NCBI GenBank assembly: GCA_009838515.1
Contig: VXRL01000012.1
Span: 1 to 33,524 of the forward strand
Origin: Terriglobia bacterium
GTDB taxonomy: Bacteria; Acidobacteriota; Terriglobia; Bryobacterales; UBA6623
DNA: 33,524 bases
Direction: 5' to 3'
This document shows, in pieces, positions 1 through 7,820 of the stretch (positions within the stretch are counted from its first letter, which is position 1; every line of letters begins with the position of its first letter). The position numbers and the translations under genes are program-made. Below the pieces are notes generated by a model that worked only from the letters and a program-made list of their open reading frames with translations, did no database searches and was not told the DNA's origin.

Positions 1-81
<81 letters not shown>

Positions 82-177
82 TTCCTGTGGGACTTCAAGG
101 AAAGCTCCGGAGCGTTCGCTTTCGGTGTATACAACGAGGCGAGCGATCTGATGGGCATCGCGGTTGTAGGCCCGTAG
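82..177 (+). CDS. Possible 3' end of a truncated gene
   Basis: From 82 a reading frame without a start codon runs 31 codons to a TAG at 175-177. It begins FLWDFKESSGAFAFGVYN and ends AVVGP. Most codons (about three quarters) end in G or C, as in the real genes of this window, and the composition looks protein-like. The upstream part is lost in the poly-G/poly-C edge. I do not recognise a family. If real, this gene would converge on the ankyrin gene. The short length means a chance frame cannot be excluded. Confidence 0.3.
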   Translation, partial: FLWDFKESSGAFAFGVYNEASDLMGIAVVGP

Positions 178-362
178 CCCGCCCTTCGGCGTCGTACGCG
201 GCTTCGCGCCTGCAGCTGTAAGCGTCGCAGCAGCCCTCGGGGCCTGTGAAGGACCTGCGGCGAGTGGGCTCCAACGCTACGCAGGGCCCGGAAGAGGGGG
301 ATTCGGAGCTGCGACCCTACGGCGGGCATCGCAGTCCGCAAGTTCGCGAGACCCGGACGGCT
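178..362. other. Short non-coding stretch before the ankyrin gene
   Basis: This segment lies between the possible truncated plus-strand gene and the stop codon of the minus-strand ankyrin gene. I see no convincing gene, RNA, or hairpin with a T-tract here. Confidence 0.4.
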
Positions 363-1859
363 CTAACGCCTCTCGTAGATGTCAACGATCTCCGGTCTCT
401 CGCCTTCTGTCGAAATGCCCGCCGCGAGCATCAGCTTGGTAATGGCCTCGATCGTCTTGGCATCGGGCTGCGGGGAACGATCGGCGTAACCTTCGGCAAT
501 GAATAGCGGCGTCCCGCCAGCTTGGTTGGGTTTCTTCCAGACTTGCGGATCGGCTCCGCGCGCGGCCAGCATGTTCGCCACAAGCGGGTAGGCATTGTAC
601 GCGGCCCCGTGCATGGCTGTATCGCCGTTGTTGTCCACGGTGTTGAGGTCAGCGCCCAGATCGAGCAGCAGCTTTACCGCTTCCAGCGCTTCGCTTTCCT
701 CGCCCGCCTCCTGGTCCGGCGACGTCGTGCCGACCCCGGCCGCAGCCATTAGCGGCGTGGTGTTGTTGAAGTTGGGCAGCAGGGGGTCCCCGCCCAGCTC
801 CATCAGCAGGCGCATCAGCGAAACGTCGGAGCGGTCGGCGGCCAAGAGCAAGGGCGTCGCTCCCGCCGCTCCCGCGGTGGCGATGCGCGAGGTCGTACCC
901 GGCAATCCCTGTGTGCCTCGAGGCAGGCGGAAATTGACATCCGCGCCGCGCTTCACGATCTCGCGCACAAAGTCGGCGCTCGAGAGCCGGCCGGCTCCCC
1001 TCGGTGGCGCGCCATCGTTGAGGTCGTTCGAATCCGGCTTGCGCACTCCGGGGATCAAGTGCAGAGCCGTGAATCCTGTCCGAACGTCGTTGGGATCGGC
1101 ACCCGCCTCGACCAGCGCAATCGCAAGCTCGAAGTGGCCATTTCGAACTGCGATCTGCAAGGGACACCTGGCGGGCGCTCCCCCCCTGAATTTCCAGCCC
1201 TCCGCGGGCTGCATCATCGCGTTCACATCGACCCCTGCCTCGATAAACGCCTGCACGACGTCGAGGCGGCCCTCGCGCACGGAAAGCAAGAACGGCGTAA
1301 ACCCGGAATCGAGGCGGGCATTCACGTCGGCTCCAGCATCGATCAGAGCGCGCACGACCTCGGCGTGGCCCTCGGCCGCCGCCCACATCATGGCCGTCTG
1401 GCCGAGCCGCTCGCGCTGATCGGGGGTGGCGCCGTGCGCGAGCAATGCCCCGACCGTCTCGGGATTCCCGGACCGTGCAGCCAACATAAGGGCTGTCTCC
1501 CCGCCCTTCATTCGGGTATTCGCGTCGGCTCCAGCCGCCAACAGCAGCTTTGCAATCGCGGCGCTGCCATTCGTGCAGGCCTCCGCCAGAGCTGACGCGC
1601 CGTAGCGGTTCACAGCGTTCACATCGGCGCCCGCTCGAACGAGCAACCCAGCCATCTCGGCATCATCGTGATACGCGGCCCAATGCAGTGCAGTGGTCCC
1701 GTCGACCTGTGCGGCATTGGCGTCAACGCCGGATCGGAGGAGGGTGCGAACGCTCGCCTTGTCCAGTTGTTCGGCGGCGTCGGGGAGCGATGCCGCGACC
1801 GCAGAACCTGAGAGACTCAGCTTCAGGAGCGCGATTCCAGCGATCTGTCGCCAGCGCAT
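363..1859 (-). CDS. Exported ankyrin-repeat protein
   Basis: The 498-residue product begins with a Sec-type signal (basic MRWR, hydrophobic stretch to about residue 22, AVA-A cleavage-like site). The rest is almost entirely ankyrin repeats of the form TALHWAA...LL.AGADVNA, about ten copies, with longer spacers around residues 225-245 and 270-330. Ankyrin arrays bind other proteins, so a periplasmic scaffold or inhibitor role is inferred. No catalytic domain is visible. It is the last gene of a three-gene operon, starting 11 bases after the stop of the HXXSHH gene, so its partner may be one of the two upstream products. The ATG at 1857-1859 is the only start that keeps the signal peptide. Exported ankyrin proteins are uncommon compared with cytoplasmic ones. 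Confidence 0.92.
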   Translation of the reverse strand: MRWRQIAGIALLKLSLSGSAVAASLPDAAEQLDKASVRTLLRSGVDANAAQVDGTTALHWAAYHDDAEMAGLLVRAGADVNAVNRYGASALAEACTNGSAAIAKLLLAAGADANTRMKGGETALMLAARSGNPETVGALLAHGATPDQRERLGQTAMMWAAAEGHAEVVRALIDAGADVNARLDSGFTPFLLSVREGRLDVVQAFIEAGVDVNAMMQPAEGWKFRGGAPARCPLQIAVRNGHFELAIALVEAGADPNDVRTGFTALHLIPGVRKPDSNDLNDGAPPRGAGRLSSADFVREIVKRGADVNFRLPRGTQGLPGTTSRIATAGAAGATPLLLAADRSDVSLMRLLMELGGDPLLPNFNNTTPLMAAAGVGTTSPDQEAGEESEALEAVKLLLDLGADLNTVDNNGDTAMHGAAYNAYPLVANMLAARGADPQVWKKPNQAGGTPLFIAEGYADRSPQPDAKTIEAITKLMLAAGISTEGERPEIVDIYERR

Positions 1860-1870
1860 GTGCGTGCCCC

Positions 1871-3220
1871 CTATGCCACGTCGGTCAGTTCGAAAAGGTC
1901 TTCGACTCTTCCGGTGCTGTCCATGAACGAATCCATAGGGATGCCAACGCGATCCAGCAGCGTGAGGTGGAGGTTGGCTAGGTTCGTTCCCTTCTCGTAG
2001 TTGATATGCTGGCCGCCCTTTAGGCCGCTCGCGGAGCCGCCCGTGACCAGGATCGGAAGGTTTTCGTGATCGTGAAGGCTCGGATTGCCCATGCCGCTGC
2101 CGTACAGGTAGACCGAGTGATCAAGGAGCGAGCCGTCGCCGTCGGGAGTGGCCTTCATTTTCTGGAGGAAGTCAGAGAACAGCGAAACGTGGAACGTATT
2201 GATCTTCGCTATCTTCAGTACCTTCTCCGGATCGTTTCCGTGATGACTGGTTGGATGGTGTGGGTCCGGGACGCCGATCTCGGGATACGTCCGGTTGTTG
2301 TGCTCGCGCGTGAACTGGAAGCTCACTACGCGCGTGATATCCGCCTGAAAGGCCAGAACCTGCAGGTCGTACATGAGCTTGGCGTGGTCGGCGAACGCTG
2401 CAGGGACCCCTACCGGCCGATCGGTGTCTGGCATCCTGTCTTCGGCTGCAGCCTGCTCGGCGCGCTCGATTTCGAGCTCAACTTCACGAACGCTCTCGAG
2501 ATAGTGGTCCAGGCGCGCGCGGTCGGGAGCACCCACCTGCCCCTTGATCTGTTCGATGCTCCCGGTGAACGAGTCCAGTAGGCTTGCGCGATCGCGCAGC
2601 CCCGCTCGGCGCTCGGCGGAATCGCCGCCTTCGCCGAACAGGCGCTCGAAGACGACGCGCGGATGGGCCTCGGCCGGCAGCGGGGTCGTCGGCGATGACC
2701 AAGAAAGACAATTCTGGTAGACGCAGGCGTACCCGTTGTTGCAGACACCAGCGAGCGGAGTCAGATCCATCGCGAGCTGGAGCGAGGATACCTGCGTATC
2801 GCGGCCGATCTGCCCAGCCGCGATCTGGTCGACCGTCGTGCCCAGATAGTAGTCCGAGCTCTCCGTGTGTTTGGCGACCGCCGCGCTCAGAAACGCCGAA
2901 TTGGAAGTATCATGCGTGCCCGGATAAGCATTCGGCAATCGCATATTGGTGATCACGGTCACCTGATCTTTGACCGGTTCCAGCGAGTTCAGGATGGGGG
3001 AAAGCTTATCGAGTCTTCCCTGGCCCTGGGGGGTCCATCGCGAATGATCACACCCCATCGGGACAAACACGAAGCCGAGCCTCGCCACGGGTTTCGCGGG
3101 CGTCTTGGCCCAAGCCGTGGCAGCGGGAATCATGGCGTCTAGCAACGGCAGGGCCAGTCCAGCCTGCGCGCTCTTCAGGAGCGTCCGTCTGGGAATCGCC
3201 TTCTTGGTCAGAAACGTCAT
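1871..3220 (-). CDS. DUF1552 (HXXSHH) family protein, Tat-exported
   Basis: The 449-residue product starts with a twin-arginine signal (KKAIPRRTLLKSAQ, then a hydrophobic stretch to about residue 38). The family-naming motif is present as H322-P-T-S325-H326-H327. Other recognisable segments are VFVPMG near residue 51 and YLYGSGMGN near 372. Three cysteines cluster at about residues 160, 166 and 171. The family is widespread in Planctomycetes, Acidobacteria and some Proteobacteria. Its biochemical role is unknown to me; the His-rich motif suggests a metal site, and Tat export suggests folding or cofactor loading before secretion. The gene lies 20 bases downstream of the DUF1592-type cytochrome gene and 11 bases upstream of the ankyrin gene, and genes of these first two families are commonly adjacent. 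Length is normal for the family. Confidence 0.93.
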   Translation of the reverse strand: MTFLTKKAIPRRTLLKSAQAGLALPLLDAMIPAATAWAKTPAKPVARLGFVFVPMGCDHSRWTPQGQGRLDKLSPILNSLEPVKDQVTVITNMRLPNAYPGTHDTSNSAFLSAAVAKHTESSDYYLGTTVDQIAAGQIGRDTQVSSLQLAMDLTPLAGVCNNGYACVYQNCLSWSSPTTPLPAEAHPRVVFERLFGEGGDSAERRAGLRDRASLLDSFTGSIEQIKGQVGAPDRARLDHYLESVREVELEIERAEQAAAEDRMPDTDRPVGVPAAFADHAKLMYDLQVLAFQADITRVVSFQFTREHNNRTYPEIGVPDPHHPTSHHGNDPEKVLKIAKINTFHVSLFSDFLQKMKATPDGDGSLLDHSVYLYGSGMGNPSLHDHENLPILVTGGSASGLKGGQHINYEKGTNLANLHLTLLDRVGIPMDSFMDSTGRVEDLFELTDVA

Positions 3221-3240
3221 GATCTCCCGCTCCTATGCTC

Positions 3241-5700
3241 CTATAGGTTTCCTGCAATCGCACGGCGTGCGGACGACTTTTTCGGTTCAGTGCTCCGCAT
3301 TTGGAACGGAAGGCTCTCGACAATCCCGAGAATGAGCGCGGAGAGCCGGTAATCGTCCCTTTCGGCGTCTCTCACGATCTTCCGAACGGCCGGCGCGTCG
3401 TAGTACTCCACGCCTCGCCCCAGCGCGAACGTCAGAAGTTTTTCGGTCAGCGTAGCGACAAACAACTCGGGACGGTCCAAAAGAGCGTCTTCGAGCCCGT
3501 CAGGCCCTCGGAACTGCCCGGCACCGGGCAGGGTTCCCGATGCATCGACGAGTTCCCCGCCTACCTCCCGGTCGCGCCACTGGCCGACAGCATCGAAGTT
3601 CTCGAGCGAGAAGCCCGCCGGATCAATCGTACGATGGCAGCTCGCGCACGCTGCGTTGCTGCGGTGCGCAGCTAGGCGCTCTCGCATCGGGAGGTTGGCC
3701 GCCACCGCGCTCTCGTCGAGCACCGGGACGTTCGGGGGCGGAGGAGAAGGCGGCGCGCCAAAGAGATTGCTCAATACGAAAACTCCGCGCAGCACAGGCG
3801 ATGTCCGGGTAGCGTACGAGGTGACCGACAGCACGCTGCCCTGCCGCAATAGGCCGCCACGTTCGCTCTCGGGGGCAAGCGGCACCCGGCGGAACCGGCT
3901 TCCGTAAACGCCGGGAATTCCGTAGTGCTTGGCCAGGCGTTCATTGAGGAATGTGTAGTCCGACCGAACGAACGTGAGAACACTGCGGTCCTCGCGCAGC
4001 ACGCTATCGAAGAACAGCTCGGTTTCCTTTCGGAAGGCTTGCCGCAGGTTGTCGTCGAAGTCCCGAAAGAGGTTGGCGCTTGGAAGGACCGACTCGACAT
4101 TGCGCAGCCGCAGCCACTGTCCGGCGAAGTTCGTCGCGAGATTGATCGATCGGCGATCGGCGAGCATCCGCCGCGTCTGCCTCTCCAGCTCCCCCGGTTG
4201 CCTCAGCCGGCCCTGGAAGGCCGCGTCGAGCAACTCGTCGTCTGGGATGCTGCTCCACAGGAAGAACGACAATCGCGATGCCAGATCGACATCGCTGACT
4301 TGATAGATGCCGCTCGCCGGTGCGTGTTCTGGGTCGCTCTCCACGCGGAACAGAAATCCCGGGTTGGCGAGCACAGCACTCAGTGCCTTGGCGATGCCAG
4401 TGTCGAAATCGCCTTCGGCTCGTCCCTTGCGATAGAACGCCATCGGAACGTCGAGCTCTGCTTCGGCGATCGGCCGCCGATAGGCGCGCCGCATCAGCGT
4501 CGACAGAATCTCCCTCGCACATTCCTCTTCCTGCGTCTCGGCCGGTCCCGCTGGCCGGCAGACAAACAATCGCCTTCGGCTCGGTGTGTTCCCGGGGCCT
4601 TTGGGATCATAAGGCCCGGTCACTAGAACCTGATCGATTGCTGGCGCGGTGCGCGGATATCGATTGTCGTTGAAGCGGGCTAGCGTAGGCTGCCGGATCG
4701 TCTCGGCAAGCGACGAACCCTCTTTCGCGAAGGTGACAGCTAGCTTGTGCGGACCGGCAGTGACCGCAAAGCGCGCTTTCAAGTCCTTGTCGACCGCCGC
4801 GACCTGCCTGAACAGCGAGCCGTCGCCTCCGGCCGGCCTTTGGATCGTGAAGGTCTTGACCGGCTCTCGGTCGAGCAGGACCAGGAGCTCGTGCGGACGG
4901 TCATCGCGCATCCCGCTGACGGTCCCAGTCAGATTGCGAGCGAGAAGAATCTGGATCTCGTACTGGCCGTCCCGGGGAAACGTATAGACCGTCGACAATC
5001 CACCGCGGGTGCCAAGCGGCAGCCCATGCAAGTGATCTTCCTGTGTCAGATCCGGAGCCACTCGAATGATGTCCCCATGCAGGGACTGCGCCGTGCCGAC
5101 CGCGAGGCGGCTGATTTTCTGAGCGGCCGAGATATAGCGGTTCAGGAGCGTCGGCGAAAGATCGCCGACGATGACGTTGTCGAAGCCGTGACCGCTGTCA
5201 TCGGCCGGCAGTAGCGAGGCGGCGTCGATATCGAGACCCAACAGGTCCCGAATCGCGTTCCGATACTCGGTGCGAGTCAGCCGTCGCAGCGTTTCGGTGC
5301 GGCCGGGATTCAAATCTGCGGCCGCACCGGCATCGAGCGATGCTCTCAGCCATGTCAGCATCGCGCGACGATCGGTCGGGGATGGCTGCGGCGACTGGGG
5401 AGGCGGCATGAGGCCCGTGTGCAGCTTGCGCACCACCCTCTCCCATCGTTCGGGCTGTGCGGCGGGCCTCGACACGTCCACCTGGTCCAAACTCAGCCCA
5501 CCGGTGTTCAGGCGCTGGTTGTGGCAGGTCGCGCAATAGCGATCGAGAAACTGGCGCTGGCCCAAGGTTGGGGAAGCTCCCCCTGAGGCCGCGTTGCCCT
5601 GCTGTGCATGTAGGCTCGCCGGCAAAGTGAGCCAGAGTGCCGCTGCCAGCCCGGCAAGGACCGGCTTCAGCGGCGCAGGGATCTGCCTCGGCTCGGCCAT
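3241..5700 (-). CDS. DUF1592/DUF1588 planctomycete-type dihaem cytochrome-like protein
   Basis: This is an 819-residue exported protein if started at the ATG at 5700, which gives a clean Sec signal (MAEPRQIPAPLK, hydrophobic core, SLHAQ). An in-frame ATG nine codons upstream (5727) is possible, but it overlaps a TATAAG -10-like box at 5733-5728. Two haem c attachment motifs are visible: CATCH at about 56-60 and CASCH at about 685-689. Between and after them the order matches the known multi-domain family: DUF1587 (TRTEYRNAIRDLLGLD), DUF1595 (RRAYRRPI), DUF1592 (SRLSFFLWSS), DUF1588 (around the second CxxCH, followed by RTIDPAGFSLENFDAVG) and DUF1585 (FALGRGVEYYD). It is probably a periplasmic electron-transfer or redox enzyme; the substrate is unknown. 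First gene of the operon with the HXXSHH and ankyrin genes. Confidence 0.92.
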   Translation of the reverse strand: MAEPRQIPAPLKPVLAGLAAALWLTLPASLHAQQGNAASGGASPTLGQRQFLDRYCATCHNQRLNTGGLSLDQVDVSRPAAQPERWERVVRKLHTGLMPPPQSPQPSPTDRRAMLTWLRASLDAGAAADLNPGRTETLRRLTRTEYRNAIRDLLGLDIDAASLLPADDSGHGFDNVIVGDLSPTLLNRYISAAQKISRLAVGTAQSLHGDIIRVAPDLTQEDHLHGLPLGTRGGLSTVYTFPRDGQYEIQILLARNLTGTVSGMRDDRPHELLVLLDREPVKTFTIQRPAGGDGSLFRQVAAVDKDLKARFAVTAGPHKLAVTFAKEGSSLAETIRQPTLARFNDNRYPRTAPAIDQVLVTGPYDPKGPGNTPSRRRLFVCRPAGPAETQEEECAREILSTLMRRAYRRPIAEAELDVPMAFYRKGRAEGDFDTGIAKALSAVLANPGFLFRVESDPEHAPASGIYQVSDVDLASRLSFFLWSSIPDDELLDAAFQGRLRQPGELERQTRRMLADRRSINLATNFAGQWLRLRNVESVLPSANLFRDFDDNLRQAFRKETELFFDSVLREDRSVLTFVRSDYTFLNERLAKHYGIPGVYGSRFRRVPLAPESERGGLLRQGSVLSVTSYATRTSPVLRGVFVLSNLFGAPPSPPPPNVPVLDESAVAANLPMRERLAAHRSNAACASCHRTIDPAGFSLENFDAVGQWRDREVGGELVDASGTLPGAGQFRGPDGLEDALLDRPELFVATLTEKLLTFALGRGVEYYDAPAVRKIVRDAERDDYRLSALILGIVESLPFQMRSTEPKKSSARRAIAGNL

Positions 5701-5727
5701 CTGTTGTGCCCCGCCAGCGAACAACAT

Positions 5728-6112
5728 CTTATACGCTAAGCAGCTCTTCGAGGAACCGGCCCCTCGGCGCTCCTCACAACAGCCGTGGAGCCTGTCGCGT
5801 TTTTCGCGTGCAAGGCCGGCTGCCGTGCGGCAGACCGGGACGTGAGCGATGCCATCAATGTTCTTGCGGCTGGGATCATCGTCACATGCGGGTCAACGGT
5901 GGCCGCGGGGTCGCGCGTTGCGCCGGAACCGCAGTGTGCCTAGTCATCGGTATAGTTCCCGTGCCTTGCCAATGTCGCTGCTGTCTGGCGCCAGCGACAT
6001 CCGTTGTCGTACTAGCTTCAGCGCTCGGAGTTCCGCCCGCTGCATGCAGTGATGGCTGGCGCAGTCAAGAGTTTGCGCGCGCTCGGCAGGTTTGGCGATA
6101 CTCGAATGCGTG
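5728..6112. other. Divergent intergenic region between cytochrome operon and sulfatase
   Basis: About 385 bases separate two divergent units, so promoters for both directions should lie here. On the minus strand a TATAAG -10-like box (5733-5728) sits just before the cytochrome gene, without a convincing -35. A perfect 9-bp inverted repeat lies at 5972-6000 and is listed separately. I see no coding capacity that looks real. Confidence 0.5.
5972..6000. repeat. 9-bp perfect inverted repeat, possible operator or hairpin
   Basis: ATGTCGCTG at 5972-5980 is mirrored by CAGCGACAT at 5992-6000 with an 11-base spacer. It lies about 110 bases upstream of the sulfatase ATG in the divergent intergenic region. 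No T-tract follows, so it is not a standard intrinsic terminator. It could be a dyad operator or an RNA hairpin in the sulfatase leader; a chance occurrence is possible. Confidence 0.4.
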
Positions 6113-7726
6113 ATGCAGCTAGGTCTCGATCGTCGCTCGTTCCTCAAGGCGCTCGGTGCCACTTCGCTCGCGGGGTGCTCCTCCGCGCCGGAATCGGCAG
6201 CGGGCGGACGCCCCAACATCGTCCTCATCATGGCGGACGACATGGGCTTCTCCGATATCGGCAGCTATGGCGGGGAGATCTCCACGCCCAACCTCGATGC
6301 TCTGTCCGCGAACGGCTTGCGCTTTCGGCAGTTCTACAATGCCGCGCGCTGCTGCCCGACCCGTGCCTCGTTGCTCACGGGGCTGTACGCGCACCAAGCG
6401 GGCGTCGGCCACATGGTGGGCGACTACGGCCATCCGTCGTACCAAGGGCGCTTGAACGATCGTTGCGTGACGATCGCCGAGGTTCTCAAGGACGCCGGCT
6501 ACACGACCTTGATGTCCGGCAAGTGGCACGTCGGCGAGAACCGTCCCCACTGGCCGGTGGACCGCGGTTTCGATGAGTACTTCGGCTTGATCAGCGGAGG
6601 CTCGAACTACTTCAAGCTCGACGGTGCTCGGCAGATGGCGACAGGCAACGATCCGTACACCCCGCCTGACGACGGATCGTTCTACATGACGGATGCGTTT
6701 AGCGACAACGCGGTGCGCTTCCTTGAGGAGCACGGCGCCAAGCCGGACCCCTTCTTTCTGTACTTGCCCTATACCGCCCCGCACTGGCCGCTACACGCCA
6801 AGCCGGAAGACATCGAAAAATATGTCGGCAAGTACGGCATGGGCTGGGAGGTGCTGCGCCAGCAGCGCTTCGCCCGCCAGCAAGAAACCGGGATCCGGGC
6901 AGAGACTTGGACGCTTAGCCCGCGCGACCCGGACGTGCCGGCTTGGGACGATGCCCAGGACAAGGCCCTTTGGGAACGCCGTATGGAGGTTTATGCGGCC
7001 ATGATCGACTGCATGGATCAAGGCATCGGCCGTGTCGTCGAGACCATCCGGAATCTGGGCAAGCTCGACAACACGCTCATCATGTTCCTGTCCGATAACG
7101 GCGGGTGCCACGAGAACGCCGATATCGAGCAGGGAACGCCGCGCAATACGTGGGGCGATCCGAACGCCATGCCGGGCGCCGCCGGATCGTTTGACGGCTA
7201 CGACCGGCCTTGGGCAAATGCCAGCAACACGCCGTTTCGGATGTTCAAGAGCTGGGTTCACGAAGGCGGAATCTCTTCTCCCCTGGTCTGCCACTGGCCG
7301 GACGGGATCAAGCTGCCGCGCGGCTCGATCACGGACGCTCCCGGTCATGTCATCGACCTGATGGCCACTTGCATCGACCTTGCCGAAGCGGAGTACCCAG
7401 CCGAGCGAGACGGCACGCAGATCGTGCCGCTGGAGGGCAAGAGCCTCCGTCCGATCCTAGAGACGGGCACCCGCGATGCCCACGAAGCGCTGTATTGGGA
7501 ACATCAGGGGAATCGCGCCATTCGCCAGGGCCGCTGGAAACTCGTCGCGCTACGCGACCGCAATCCGCAGGCAGCCAAGCCCTGGGAACTCTACGACATC
7601 GCAGAGGATCGTAGCGAGCAGCACGACCTTGCCGCCGAGATGCCCGAGCGGGTCGCCGCGATGGAGGCCGCGTGGCTGGAATGGGGCGAGAAGGTTGGCT
7701 GGGTGCCGTTCGAGCAGCTGCGCTAG
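6113..7726 (+). CDS. Sulfatase (Cys-type arylsulfatase family), exported
   Basis: Starting at the ATG at 6113, the 537-residue product has a Tat-like/lipoprotein-like N-terminus (DRRSFLKALGATSLAGCSS). The cysteine in LAGC could be lipidated. The sulfatase core begins at PNIVLIMADDMG, where the Asp pair binds calcium. The activation motif is CCPTRASLLTG; the first Cys (about residue 80), in C-x-P-x-R context, is the one converted to formylglycine. SGKWHVG and LSDNGG supply further conserved active-site and metal residues. It hydrolyses sulfate esters; the substrate cannot be deduced. A TTG at 6092 would add seven residues and is less likely. No formylglycine-generating enzyme of the FGE type is in the window. 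The gene stands alone, converging on the DUF3604 gene. Confidence 0.93.
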   Translation: MQLGLDRRSFLKALGATSLAGCSSAPESAAGGRPNIVLIMADDMGFSDIGSYGGEISTPNLDALSANGLRFRQFYNAARCCPTRASLLTGLYAHQAGVGHMVGDYGHPSYQGRLNDRCVTIAEVLKDAGYTTLMSGKWHVGENRPHWPVDRGFDEYFGLISGGSNYFKLDGARQMATGNDPYTPPDDGSFYMTDAFSDNAVRFLEEHGAKPDPFFLYLPYTAPHWPLHAKPEDIEKYVGKYGMGWEVLRQQRFARQQETGIRAETWTLSPRDPDVPAWDDAQDKALWERRMEVYAAMIDCMDQGIGRVVETIRNLGKLDNTLIMFLSDNGGCHENADIEQGTPRNTWGDPNAMPGAAGSFDGYDRPWANASNTPFRMFKSWVHEGGISSPLVCHWPDGIKLPRGSITDAPGHVIDLMATCIDLAEAEYPAERDGTQIVPLEGKSLRPILETGTRDAHEALYWEHQGNRAIRQGRWKLVALRDRNPQAAKPWELYDIAEDRSEQHDLAAEMPERVAAMEAAWLEWGEKVGWVPFEQLR

Positions 7727-7820
7727 CGCGGCGCGTCCGAAGCCGTGATCCGGTCGCGCCAATACTCGAGAACGAGTGGCGCCACCATCGTCCGGGTCGG
7801 CGCGCGTTGAGTCCGGTCGG

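Noticed and set aside
595..1419. Long plus-strand open frame antisense to the ankyrin gene
   Set aside because: It is a by-product of the GC-rich repeated codons of the ankyrin gene; its peptide is Ser/Arg/Pro-rich with no domain character.
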